A DNA stretch of 64,000 nt from Ilyonectria destructans (lineage: Eukaryota; Ascomycota; Sordariomycetes; Hypocreales; Nectriaceae), in NCBI GenBank assembly GCA_020740775.1, contig JAHEWK010000046.1:124001-188000 (forward strand), read 5' to 3'. The translations under genes and the position numbers were made by a program. Shown piece after piece: positions 8,552 through 21,800 of this stretch. The notes under the pieces are model-generated. The model worked only from the letters and a program-made list of their open reading frames with translations, was not told the origin of the DNA and searched no databases. Positions within the stretch are counted from its first letter, which is position 1, and the number at the start of each line of letters is the position of its first letter.

Positions 8552-11500
8552 TATTAAAAGCTCTTATTTAGAAAGGTTACTTATATTAACTATTAAGTAA
8601 TATCTTATACTATTAAGATATTTAGAATTAACTAAATTCCTGCTACTTTAAGTAATATACCTACACTACCAGCTTATATAGCTCCAGCAAATAATACTAA
8701 TATAGCTGCTAAAGTTAAATAGCTGTATAATTTAGTCTGTACTCTATAGCAGTAAGTATAGAATATACTAACACCAGTTACTAGAAATACTAAATATAAC
8801 TTAGGGGAAGTAATAAAATTACTGCTACTAGAAAAGTTTAATAGAATATCTAGTAATATTATACTCTTTATTATTAGAATAAAAGGGTACTTCTAGTAGT
8901 ATCTATAACAGTTAGTATCTGTAGAATTATAACTGCTATTTATAAGCAATCTAATATCTAATAATATAAAATATTAATTTAAATCTATTCTTAAAGACTT
9001 TCTTAATAATAATAAGGCTAACTAGAACTAAGATATAGTTAATCTATTTACAGATTAAGAAAACTTTAAAGTAGCCCTTAAAGATATATTTAGAATAATT
9101 AATAAAAAAAGATAGATAGCTATAAAAATTCATATACTTAAATAAATCCATTCTGCTGCTGCCTATATTATTATACTCTAATAAATTGCCTCTAAATTAA
9201 ACTAAAAGGATAAAATACTTATAGAAATATTCTACTAGAAATTAAAAAATAAGATTAAAAATAAACTCTATAAAGCTAACTAACTTAATATTCTTATAGA
9301 ATATATTACTATAGCTATTAAAATTAATAAATAACAGTATGAAAGATATAAAGAGAAAGCTATAATATACTAAAAAAATTAAGATACTCTATATAATTCT
9401 TACTACCCCAACTAATAAGGAAATAGTAAAGAATAAAGAGGCAGCTAATAGGGTAACTCTTATAGAAATACCTCTTAGGGAATATATACTGAATCTATAG
9501 AACTTAAAGCTATATAGAGGCAGCCTTAAGATAAAAAGAATATTATATACTATAACTGCAATAAAAAGAGATACTTTATATAAGAATACTATAAACCTAA
9601 AAAGGAATAATAATTCCAACCTATACCTACTGGATAATAATTATTAAATACTATCTAGAGATAGAAAGAAATAGAAATAGCAATATAAATATAAACTATT
9701 ACTATAATATAAGGTATATATAAGTACTCCAGCTTAAACTGGCCTGTATATCTACCCAGCTAAAAGTAATACTTATTCCAGAAAGAAGTAGAAATATTAC
9801 ACCCAGAAGAACCTACCTTAAGAGTAAGTAGATAGAAGAAATAGGTAGAGTGAATACTAATACTGAAACTACCTATAATCTAACTATCAGCAGAAATATT
9901 AAGAATAATAGCTATAGTATAATAAGAAAAACAACTAGAAACCTATTAAAGAGGAATACTAAAAGTACTAAACACTCAGAATAATATCCCTAATAGACAG
10001 CTAGAAGACTATAACACTCAGATAGACTAGCAGTAGATAGCAGATACTATACTAAATAAAAGTAATAAATACTACAATATTAGAAATAAATACCCTAATT
10101 CCAGTAATAAAGAAAGACTGAACTTCTATATAGAGAAATATATATCTAGCACTCCAGAAGAAACCAGCCAGATAGAAATAGAGAAACTATAGTAAGATAA
10201 AGCCACACTTAATAAGTAAGATAAATAATAATAGGAAAATAAGAGAGTAATATACTAATAACTTATAAGGGAATAATAAAATATCAAATAATATAAATCT
10301 ATCTATCTTTATATAATAATAAGATATAAAGTAAGAGACTGTATAGTAGAACCTAAAGGAGAATTTAGAGATAACTCTATTCTCCACCCTAATATAGAAG
10401 AATATAACTAGATCTTATAGATCTTATACTACTACCTATAATACTACTACTACTTAAAGAATAAATAGACTTATAACTATTACCCCCTAAGACTATTAGA
10501 AATCCCTATTACCTAACTATATATAAAGTATAATATAGAGTACTATAAAAATACTAATAGATACCCTAAGTACTATATTACTATTCTAGAAGCTAAGATA
10601 ATTAGATTTCTATAACAGTATATATAAGGAGTATAGAACCCTTAGGATTACTAATATTAGAAATACTGAATCTATATAAAAACTAAGATATACCTTTAGC
10701 ACTAAGTGCGGAAAGAATAAAGGTATTTTCTGTAAGAATGTAAATACTTCTAACTAGGGAAACCCAGATATAATAAACTATCCAACAATAATACTCAGTA
10801 AAAGAAAATAGAGAACTAACTTAGAATAACTAGAAAAGAAAACCCCAAGGCAATAATAAATAGATAATATAATTACAAAAAAGAATATAGCAGTAAGAAT
10901 TAACAGGGAACTAGAAAGAGCTCTCTTTATATAAGAAGAATAAAAAAGAAGTATATATCAGTCCCTATACCTAATAAAGTATATAAAGAATAATTTATAA
11001 TAGACTGCAGCACCCCAGGATATAAAAAGCATATATAGAAAGAAAAAATCATCTATAACTGCTTATAAAGAATATATATAGATGGATTTAACTTTCCCTA
11101 ATAAACCGGCAGATAAGCTGAAGATTGAGAATAATATAAGGTAGTTTAAATACAGATAAAAAACCATACTTACCCTCTATAATAGAGTAATAGATAGGCC
11201 TAAAGCTAGAAGAAGTAGAACTTTCAGTAAGAGCTCTATATACTACAGAAAGTATAAAAATAGATTACTTAGAAATCCAAATATAAATTAAGGGATGTTA
11301 ATATACTGCACTAATAGATAGCAGTATAGAACTTAACTATCTTTATCTAAAAGTAGTAAATAAGCTAAAGCTACTATAGAGGAATAAATTAAATCTATAC
11401 TAAGTGCAGAATCTTAAAGGAATAAATTTCAGTTATAATAATAGATATATTACTAGGGAGATTAATTATCTTAAGGTTTTTATAAATAAATACAATAAAA

Positions 11501-14500
11501 GTATCTCTTTTAATATTATCCCCTCAGTATAATATAATTTAGTTCTAGGCTATCTATAGCTATAATAAGTAAACCTACTGATTAATTAGAGGACTGACTA
11601 AATAACCTTTAATAATATTAATAATTATTCCTTCTATAAATAGAATTCAGATAATAATAATATAAGATCTTAAACTCCAACTGATAATAATATCAGCAGA
11701 GTAATATATAATAATATAATAGATACTTTGCCACCTTAAGGCACCAGATATAAATACTATAACACTTAAAATAATAAGATATATTGCACTATTATATAAG
11801 TATAAGTATAATTTACCAAGCTTAATAAAGAACTATAAGAAATAAAGAAATATAAGAAAGTAGATAATAGGCTTAAGAATATACCCCCTGCTTACTGTAT
11901 CTACAAAAAGCTATTTACTGAAGAAATAGAAATAGGTCTATTTCAGTATAGTTAATAGAACTATAAGATAGTACTTAAAGATAGAATTACAGCTAAGTTC
12001 TATAAGATTTATAACCTTAATAAAGTTTAACTCTATATATTAAAAGAATACCTTAAAGATATATTAAAAAAGAAATTTATCAGAATATTAAAGTCCTCTA
12101 TAGAATATCCAGTTATATTTATCCTAAAGAAAAATAGAAAACTGCAATTAGTTATAGATTACTAACAGCTTAATAATATTACTATTAAAAACTAAATACT
12201 ATTACTACTTATTAATAAACTAAAAGATTAATTATATAGTAAGAAGTAATTTATAGCTCTTAACCTTAAAGGAGCTTATAACCTTATCTATATTAAATTA
12301 AAAGATAAATAGAAGACTGCTTTCTATATAAAATACAGACTTTTTAAATATCTAATTATACCCTTTAGACTTACTAATATACTGGCAACCTTTTAATAGA
12401 TAATTACTAATATACTATAGAAATACCTTAATATCTTTATTATATATTACCTTAATAATATCCTTATCTTCTCTAATATAAAAGAAGAATATATAGAATA
12501 TATCTATATAGTACTTAAGAAACTATAGAATATAAACCTCCTTATTAAACTAAAAAAAAGTAAGTTCTATATAGATAAAGTAGACTTTCTTAAATATACT
12601 ATCTATCTAAATAAGATCTATATAAATTAAAAGAAAATTAAAGCTATTAAAGATTAGCTAAAATCTATAATAGTTAAAGAAGTATAGAGTTTCCTAAAAT
12701 TTACTAACTACTACTAAAAGTTTATTTATAATTTTAAAAGTATTAAATATACTCTTATAGAACTTATAAAGAAAGAAGTAGATTTTAAATAGAATACTAA
12801 AGTATAGAAGGCTTTTAATAATATTAAAAAGGCAATTCTCAGCAAACCAGTTTTAGTTATATTTAACTCTAAAAAAGAAGTTAAGCTGGAAATAGACTCT
12901 TCTAATTTTAATCTGGAATTCCAAATAGAATAGAGAGATATTAATAGAAAGTTATATCTAATTGCCTTCTATTTATATAAACTCTATAGAGTAAAGCTAA
13001 ACTACTCTATTTATAATAAAGAATTCCTTATAATAGCTAACTTATTTAAAGAATTCTAATACTACCTCTTAGAAAGTAAGTATAAAATTAAAGTTTATAC
13101 TAACTATAAGAATATCTCACACTTTATAACCACCTAAAAGCTCAGTAGTAGGTAACTCCACTATATAGAATACCTATTGGAATTTAACTATATTATTATC
13201 TATAAAAAGAGATTGAAAAATAGCAGAGCTAATACTATTAGCTGATAATCCGACTTTAATACCGGTATTACTAAGGAAAATAAATAACTCCTTAAGCTGA
13301 CTTCAGATAGACACCTCAAATAGAAATATATTGCTAACCTCTATAAATATAAAGATAACTGGATATATAAAGACTTATTAGAAACACTAAGTAGGGAATA
13401 GCAGAATAAGATATAATAATACCATTATTTTAGAAATAATAACAACACTATCTACCCCTATAAATATAATTATCAGTATGGAATACCTATATATAAGAAA
13501 TAAGCTTTTATACCCCCAGAATATATACCCAACTTTAGCAAAGAATATATAAGGGACTACTAAAAATAAAAACTCACCTTTAACTAAATATATACTAGAT
13601 TTTATTAGAGATTTATTACTAAATCAGCAGACTTTAGATAATATAATATTTATAAAGAAAAAGAAATAGAATATTAGCAGCCCCCAGAACTAATAAAAAA
13701 GATATAATTTATTAATAAACTTAATAGAAGAATACTTATAGCAATATATACAGTGGAACCAGATAACTCACTATTAAAGGAAATCCAGAAGTATAACTAT
13801 ATACTTTCTAATAAAGAATAAATAGAATAACTGCAGGTTCCTAAAGAACTGCAATAACAACTAGTACAGAATGTTTATAAACACCCTATATACAGTTACC
13901 AGAGTATAAATAGAACCCTTAAGAGGCTTAAAATAATATACTTATTCCCCAGAATAAAGAAAGCTATCTCAGATACTATTAAAGGATATAATCTGTATAA
14001 AAAGTTAAAATCACTACAATATAAGCCTTATAGATAACCATAACTACTACCAGTAGTATAATAACCTTAGGAATCTATTACTATAGATTATATTACTAAG
14101 CTCCTGCTATCTAAAGATCTAATAACTGGAGTACTCTATAACAGTATATTTATTATTATAGATAGACTTATAAAGTTCTTATACTTCCTACTCTATTAAG
14201 AGTCTACTAATATAGAATAACTTTCTTATATATTTTTAAGAAATATTATTAGTATATACAGATTGCTAATAGAAATTATATCCAATAGAGGAATAATCTT
14301 TATATCTAAATTCTAGTAAGAACTAATAGCTTAAATAGAATTAAACTATAAACTTATAACAGCTTAAAGACTATAAGTAAATAGATAAATAGAAAGACTT
14401 AACTAAATAGTTAAATAGTACCTATAGTACTATATTAACTATAAATAGAATAATTAGATCTAGAAGCTGCCTACAGTATAACTAGCCTATAATACCTCTA

Positions 14501-15429
14501 CTTCTAGAATAATAAAGCTTATACCAGCTTATATAAATTTCAGATTCACCCTAAATACCTATAGATTATTAAGAGAAGAACTACTAAATACTAAAGCTAT
14601 TCTTACTACTAACTAGCTATAATAACTATATAAAGAAATATATATAGAACTGAAGTTTATATATAACTAAATAAAAAAATACTATAATAAGAAAAGATTA
14701 AAGGAATTAATCTTCCAGAAGGAAGATATAGTCTACCTTATAATAAAAAATATTATAATAAAAAAGCCGAATAATAAATTAAACTTTAAATTTATTAAAT
14801 CTTATAAAATTTTAGAAACAATCTCAGAAAATAACTACAAACTGAACTTACTACTAAAGGTTAAGCTCTATTTAATCTTTTATATTTCCTTACTTAAATT
14901 AGCAGTAGATACTATTTATATTAAAATATAAAATAATAATTAAAAAATAGAAAGTAAAAATAACTAGAAATTTACAGTTAAAATAATTCTTAATATAAAA
15001 AGAGAAAATAATAAAATAAAATATCTTATAAAATAGAAAAATTATAACCCCTTAAAGAATATATAGAAACTCTATAAATACCTTATATATTATTAAGCTA
15101 AATTAAAAAACTTCCTTAAATAAAAAAATACCCTAAAAATATATATATTAAGATAGATTCTAAAACCTTAAATATATATAATACCTTCTGAAGAAACTTC
15201 ACTAATAATACCAGATAAAAAATTAAATAAAGAACCTATAGTATTCTAATTAATAAGGTCTATTACCAGAACAGACTGTATAGAAACTACTACTTCTAAC
15301 TCTAACTACTTAATTTTATCTAACTTATCTATAGATATAAGATTACAGTTTAATATTTAAGTACCCTTCTTAACTAACTGATATTTCTAATAATAGAGTT
15401 ATATTAGATGGAAGAGATACTTATTTAAC

Positions 15430-15700
15430 TGTTATTACAGCTGGATAAGCTCCTCCTCAGTAGCCTCCTTAGCAGCCTTTAAGTGCTGTTTTTTAAGCGC
15501 CAGACAATCCGCTACACTAAAAATCAGAATAAACAGTATTACAGGGAATTCGGAATAGCCTTACCGGCCACCAGAGAGATACCCTAGCTGTTATAGGGGC
15601 GACTCCAGTGTGTATACTCAGTATACTTAAAGTGGCCCTTCTTTATTACGCACTTTAAGCTCTGCAGTAAACAGTAGGAATAAGGTATAATAATGAAACC
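15430..15700 (-). pseudogene. Antisense ORF remnant between integrase and 3' LTR of E1
   Basis: This part of E1 is visibly less AT-rich than its surroundings. Reading minus gives RVSLWWPVRLFRIPCNTVYSDF and, in a neighbouring frame, VADCLALKKQHLKAAKEATE ending in a stop. The lysine/alanine/glutamate helix is of the kind seen in small antisense ORFs in E2 and E3 at the same place. Family unknown to me. Confidence 0.4.
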
Positions 15701-15874
15701 TATAGTAGTAATTAGAACTGCCTGTATTTTTCAGTTTCTTATGGATTTAGCTGTAAATATATTGTCAGCAAACTATAAGGGGAATATAGAACTAAGTGCA
15801 AATATATAAAGGAAATTTAAAATAGGCCTAATAAGCTGGCCTTAGGGATAAAAACTAATAGAGAGGAGATATTA

Positions 15875-16307
15875 TATTACAATTTATACTATATAAATAC
15901 CTGGTATTATATATACCCTATAAATTTCCTCTAATTAAAGTTACTCTATAATAGTTTATACTATATATAAGGAACTTATCTATAAGCTGCTACAGCTTAT
16001 ATATAAGCCTTTATAACTTACTTATAATTTTAAGGCTTACTGCTATAAGCCTCACTCAGTACCCTAGTATATAGATATATATTTATTAGCACTTTTCTAA
16101 ACCTTTAGCTTTTAATATAACTTAATTACCTTAATTACCTTAACTTACTATATATTACTATACTTAACTATTACTAGATATAATATTTACTCAGTAAGTA
16201 ATACCCTAATCTATCTGCTAATATAAACCTATAGTTTATCTACTAGTAACTACTCTTTTGCCTACTCTATACTATATATATAGCAGACCAGAAGTATAAC
16301 TGTTATA
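15875..16307 (+). repeat. E1 3' LTR
   Basis: 433 bp copy of 8119-8551, immediately preceded by the polypurine tract. It ends CTGTTATA, with G retained where the 5' copy has A. Confidence 0.93.
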
Positions 16308-17117
16308 TATTGTAGTTAATATATATATTAGCTATTAGCTAATTTACTTAGTTAAGAAGGTCTAGAGAGTAAGCAGTTTTTACTAAATCTTATTTATCTT
16401 ATACTAATTTAATATATTTAATAGAATGAAATTAATTATATTACTACTCTTAAACTCTAATTAAAGAAACCACTTAAGCTAATTGTTAATAACGATATAT
16501 ATTAGCTATTATAACTCTATATAATCTATAGAACTCTACAGCTAAAAACCTCTATTAAACTCCTACTGATTAAGTATAAGGTGTAATAAAAGGATAAAAA
16601 TCAGTTTAAAAAGACTGGCTAAGTAATACAAGCTAAATTAGCAAAAAAACCATATATCCTTTAAGATAAAAATCAGCTAATAGATAAAGACTGAGAGGTT
16701 CTTTACTATTTAAAGGCTATTCTAACTATTTTTAAGATTATAGTAAAGATACTTAAGAGTAATAGATATATCTATAGGTATAAGTAAGGCTGGACTGGCT
16801 TCTATAGTAATATCTAGGATATAGTATTTAGCTATAAGTTGCTACTTAATATACTGAAAGAATATAAGCAGCTTACTGCTAACTTTCTAATTTTAAGTAC
16901 TTCTATATTGGAATTAACCTTACTTAAGATAAGCTGGATAAATATTATTAGCAGCTAGATAAGATACCTATCTACTATATAGTAATAACACTCTATTTAG
17001 CTTATTATTAAAATTAATTTAATAAAACTTAGACTTATAAGCCTAATTAAATTAAAAAGGTAAAAGAGATAGTTACTAATATCTAGCTGTCTGATTATAC
17101 TTATTTTAAGGTTAAAT
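16308..17117 (+). pseudogene. hAT transposase, middle part (hAT1)
   Basis: Continues the hAT1 frame across the E1 insertion: IVVNIYISY, then (with stops) ILTIFKIIVKILESN near 16730, GWTGFYSNI, LLLNILKEYKQLTANFLILS and SWINIISS..YYIVTTLYLAYY near 16940-17000. This is the hAT order of linker helix, LL..L helix and the segment where YY..LD..P is expected. Stops are all TAA/TAG. Similarity ends near 17117, where the dispersed repeat begins; the C-terminal part resumes at 25970. Confidence 0.7.
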
Positions 17118-17670
17118 TCTATTAGAGGTTATAAGGCAGTAAAATAAAGTAATATAATTATAAAAGAAATATTCTAATAAAGAATATAAAGTTAAGGGGT
17201 ATATATAGATAAGAGGTATATAGTATAAGATAGTATAAGATAGTATATTAATAGTATATAATATAGTGATAGTAATATATAATAAGTCTGGAATTACCTA
17301 GGGGGTCTCAGCCTTTTTATAGATAATTTACTTAAAATCCAGCTATTATATTACAATAATATATATACTATTAGAAGGCCCTAAATTCCAGCTTTCTTAT
17401 AGTATTGTATTTATCCTTATAGGTACTTTCCTTATTAAGTAATATTAATTCCAAATAGTATACACTTTAAAATCAATTAATTTTAAAGTGCGGATAGATT
17501 AATAAGCTGATTCGGGCTAATTAGTTATACAGTATAAATATTGATAATATACTGTATTTTAGTATATAATTATAAGATTTTTATTAGAATTTATAAGCTA
17601 TATTTTAAAGCTTAAAGCTTAAAGCTTAAACTGTAAAATAGTTATAAAGTTATATATTTACAGTTTTTAA
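17118..17670 (-). repeat. Dispersed repeat, about 555 bp (copy 1)
   Basis: Matches 37678-38235 in inverted orientation over its whole length, with mainly C/T and G/A differences. Landmarks are ggttataaggcag, ggggtatatatagataagag, gggggtctcagcctttttat, agtgcggatagattaataag and repeated aaagctt. It sits in hAT1 directly next to the E2 insertion site. What it is remains unclear: copy 2 adjoins the unidentified ORF at 36090-37675, so it may be the end of that element. Confidence 0.7.
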
Positions 17671-17676
17671 TAGATT

Positions 17677-18069
17677 TATAACAGTTGGATTTAACCTAAG
17701 AGTATAGAGTAGGTTTGGGTGTAAGGTGTATAATCTAATAGATTAGAATATTATGGTGAGTAATATAGATTACAGTCTGATAATAGTAGAATAGTAGATT
17801 TAATATAACTAAGTATATTAATAGCTGGTAAGGCTATCTCTATAAAAGTGCTAAATAAATATATCTATATACTAGATATATTATATAGTCTTAGTGGCAT
17901 CTTTATAAGGCTTATTAATAAGACTATCAGTCTTATTAATAAGAGTTATAAGTAGAGTACTGATATTAATCTATTATATATAGATCTTTAGGCTAATAGA
18001 GGGGCTAAAAGTGGGTACTATTATAATTCTGCTAGTTATAACTACTTAGTCTTAACCTAAGCTGTAATA
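17677..18069 (-). repeat. E2 3' LTR (left copy)
   Basis: 393 bp, same length as 25572-25964. Belongs to LTR type A, also found at 47101-47495, defined by actagatatattatatagtc and the ttattaataagactatcag hairpin. Confidence 0.92.
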
Positions 18070-18249
18070 TAATATCTCCCCTCTAATAGTCTTATTTTTA
18101 AGATCTATATATAAAACTGTAGCCCCTAAGGATATTAATTTATCTGTAACCTTATTTCTTATTCCTCTCGAAATATTAATATAATATCCAGCTGTATTTC
18201 TAAAAAACTATCTGTTAAGAAAAGAAATTCTACTAAGTCTTACCATACT

Positions 18250-18800
18250 TAAATCTTACTTATTAAAGAATTCAGTTATAATAGTATATCTTACTTATTC
18301 TACTTATTAAAGGGATTTCAATATTATATTATAATAATATTAAATTATTATTTAAAGTATATCTATTAAGGTCGAGCTTATAATATATTGGGAATTTCTA
18401 TAGTAATTAGTAGGTATTAGATATTATATATACTTCTGTATCTTCAGGCTGATAGTTAGATAGCAAACTGAATTATTATAGAGAAATATTATATTAAGTG
18501 TAAAAAGAAGGCTATTAAGGAAGCTCTCTTAAAGTCTTATAAAGTATTTAAGATTATATAAAAGGAGATTATAAATAGTTTAAATTAGTTAGCTTAACTG
18601 TAGAGGCAGTATAACTAAATAATCTCTTATAGTAAGAAGCTAGTCTATTATAGTACTCACTTTTTAGATAAATTAGATACAGTAGAGTATATAGATTTAG
18701 AAGCTATAATTAATATACAGTCTCTAGTTTATTTTAACCTTATTAACTAAAGTTCTTTTAATTTTAGTAATCTTTTTTTACCTACTTCTAGTGCTATTAA
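18250..18800 (+). pseudogene. Antisense ORF remnant in E2
   Basis: On the strand opposite to gag-pol, between integrase and the 3' LTR, an otherwise stop-ridden frame reads KCKKKAIKEALLKSYKVFKI near 18510, then an L..RQY helix and DKLDTVEYIDLEAI near 18690. The E3 sequence at the same place has LKLLEELEFLKQAELEAI, so a coiled-coil antisense ORF seems to be an inherited part of this lineage. Role unknown. Confidence 0.45.
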
Positions 18801-21800
18801 TAGAAGTTCTTTAGAAGATATTATATATAGATAAGGTTTTTAGCTGGTTTCTATTAGTTATTACTCTCTGGGTAGTTTTTCTATTTAATAAGATACTCTA
18901 TTTAGTTATTAATCTATTATTACTTAAGAATCTTCTTAACTTTATATTCTTCTAGTTTTTTAACCTCTATTTTATATTTATTGCTAAACTTAGCTATAAT
19001 ATTACCTTCTATACTCTTAAGAAGTAAGATATAGAAGATAGAGTGAAGTCTGACTTTTAGTAATAAGTCTAAATAGTAGTTATTTTCTAAGATCTTTTTA
19101 AGAATTTTATAGAAGCTAATATATTTATAATTCAGTTTTTTATTTTATCGTTTTATTTTGATATTTTTTATAGTAAGGAGGATTATATCTTCCTTCTGGA
19201 AGAATAATCCCTTTATCTGTTTTTTATTGTAATATTTTTTTATCTGGTTTCTAATAAATTTGAGTTTAGTTTTTATTTCTTTATATAGATTTTTTAAATT
19301 TTCTATTATAAGAATAGCTTTAGGGATAATTAATCTATTCTAGCTTATTCTATAGATATTAAAGGTAAATTTAAAGTTAGTATATACTGGGGTAAGCTTT
19401 ATACTTTTATATACTAATATATTATAGCTTAGCTATACAGTTAGAAGCTTCTTAATTTAGTTATTCTATTTATAGTTAATATAATATTAAAGATATTATT
19501 TTAGTATTTAGTTTATTTATTCTATCTAACTGTCAGTCTGTAGTCAGAAAGCTATTAAGAGTTAGTAGTTTAATTCTATATAGTCTATTAGGCTTTATTA
19601 AAACTTAAAAGCAAATAGTAATCCTCTATTAGAAAGAATCTCTATTAGAAGCCTATAAATACTAATAATATTTTATAAGAAGATATAAGTAAATTGCTCT
19701 ATATCTATTAATTTCTAATAGAGTATAAAATAGGAAAATTTCATAAGTCTATCTATAATAATAAGAATATTATTATATATAACTTTAGTTATAGAGTCTT
19801 CTAATAGGGGTAATTTAGTAATAAAATCTATAGTAATAGAATTCTATAGTTATTTAGTAATTAGTAGGAGTTACAGTTTCCTATATAGCTTATAGTATTA
19901 AGTTTTAGTTTTATTATAAAGTAGGCACTATTTAGTAACTTCTTATATAACTTTTTTTATTTTAGGAAATTAATATATTATTCTGACTTATTTAAGGGTT
20001 TTATTAACTCCCTAATATCTATATAGTGGAAGTTTATATACTTTCTGTATAAATTAATACTATAATTCTCTAGAAACTTATAGCTTATCTATTTTTTTAT
20101 CTGGAGGTAGTTTGTTATTATATTATTAGATTTAGATATAGAGTTTATTATTACTTATAATAATATAGGTATTTTCTAATTTTTTCTTATTTTTATTTAT
20201 ATATTCTGAGTATTTCTTAATTGTATACTAAAGTGTATTCTATAGGCTGTATATATTATAGATTTTAGCAACTAGCTGTTATAGTATATCTATACTTCTA
20301 TTTTAGAGTCTATCTTTATATAGTTTTAATACTATCTGATACTAGTAGTAGTAGGAGATAATAATATGTCTATTTTAATATCTAATTTTGCCAGTATATC
20401 TATAAGCTTAATTTATAAAATCTTATATAAGTCTATTTCTACAGATTAAGTTTAGGTATTTAGGTTGAGGTTAAGTTCTTTATATACTTATAATATACTT
20501 CTACTTAAGATATTCTTTAGTATTAAAGTTAAGAATCTATTTATTTATTTTAAGCTTATTAATATTAAAGTTATATTATTAACTAATAGTATTAGCTTAT
20601 CTATTTTCTCATTCTTTCTGTAGATAATTATATAGTTAAATTCCAATAGATATTTAGTATATTGCAGTTATTATCCACTAAGTTCTTATATAGTTATAAA
20701 GTATAAGATATTCTTATAGTCTATATAGACCTTAATTTTATATTTACTTTCTAGAAGGTAGTATTAAAATTCCTTAAATAAATTAATAATTATAAGGAAT
20801 TCTTTATTATAGATAGAGTAGTTAAGTTTAATACTATATATTTTATAAGAGAAGAAAATAATAGAGTGTAACAGTCTATTATTATCCCTTTAATTAATCT
20901 AAGTGCCTTATATAAAGTTTAATAAATCTATTTTAAGTTTAATTTCTTATTTAGAATTAAAGATAGCCAGTATAAATTTACTTAAAATAAGGTTTTTTAT
21001 AGTATTAAATACTTTTTCTGCAGCAGTATTCTATCTGAAGTTTACTCTTTTTCTAGTAAGTTTAGTAAGTAGTATAATATAGCTACTAAAGTCTTTAAGG
21101 AACCTTTAGTAATAGTTAGTAAATCTAAGGAATAATTATACTTTCTTAATATTTATTAGTCTTAGCTATTTACTAACTGCAGTAATTTTCTTTAGATTTA
21201 TTCTAATCTTATTATATAAGATAATATATCTAAGAAACTTTACTTCTAAGGTATAGAAGTTACTTTTCTCTAATTTAACTAGTAGGTTTATATCTTAGAG
21301 TGCTTATAGTACCTTATAGATATATTCTATATATTCTTCTTCTGAGTTAGAGAAGATTAGAATATTATCTAGATAGTATATAATAAATATATCTAGATAC
21401 TTATATAGTATATTATTAATTATTTATTAAAATATAGCTGGTATATTTATAAGTTTAAAGGGTATAATAAGATATTTATAAAGTCTGAATTTAGTTTAAA
21501 AGGCAGTTTTCTATTTATATTCTTTCTTAATATAGATAAGATTATATACTCCCCTTAGATTTAGTACTATAAATACCTTCTTACTATAGAGTTAACTTTT
21601 AAGCTCTATAATAAGAGATAGTAAGGTTTAATCTTTAAGTATAATATTATTTAATTATCAGTAGTCTATAATAAGTTAGAGTTTATTATTCTTTTTAGAA
21701 ATAAATATAACTGGATATCCAGCTAATAACTTAGAGATTCTAATATATTCTTTCTATAGTATATCTTTAATATATTCTTTAAGTATATTAAGTTATATTT

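Larger units (their letters stand above)
8119..16307 (+). mobile_element. E1: Ty3/Gypsy chromovirus, RIP-inactivated
   Basis: 8189 bp with 433-bp LTRs at 8119-8551 and 15875-16307. The element starts TATTACAA and ends CTRTTATA (ancestral TGTTACA..TGTTACA). The 5-bp target site is tatta (8114-8118) on the left and tattg (16308-16312) on the right, differing by one G-to-A. Reading plus: a Gag-like part (about 8800-9400), a Zn-knuckle whose Cys codons are partly Tyr (about 9550-9600), a protease region (IDSSIELNY near 11310), reverse transcriptase (KKFIRILKSS..PVIF near 12071, then LTNI near 12370), RNase H (about 12850-13240), integrase (DYITKLLLSKDLITG near 14090) and a chromodomain (KIKYLIKWKNYN near 15020). 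A purine tract (agagaggagatat) precedes the 3' LTR. Stops in every frame; dead. Confidence 0.93.

Noticed and set aside
9389..10387. Hydrophobic minus-strand ORFs inside E1 (76 and 66 codons)
   Set aside because: They are the antisense of RIP-mutated gag sequence; Phe/Leu/Tyr/Ile richness is just AT bias.
15430..15700. env-like gene in E1
   Set aside because: The readable frame is antisense and shows no signal peptide, membrane anchor or glycoprotein features.
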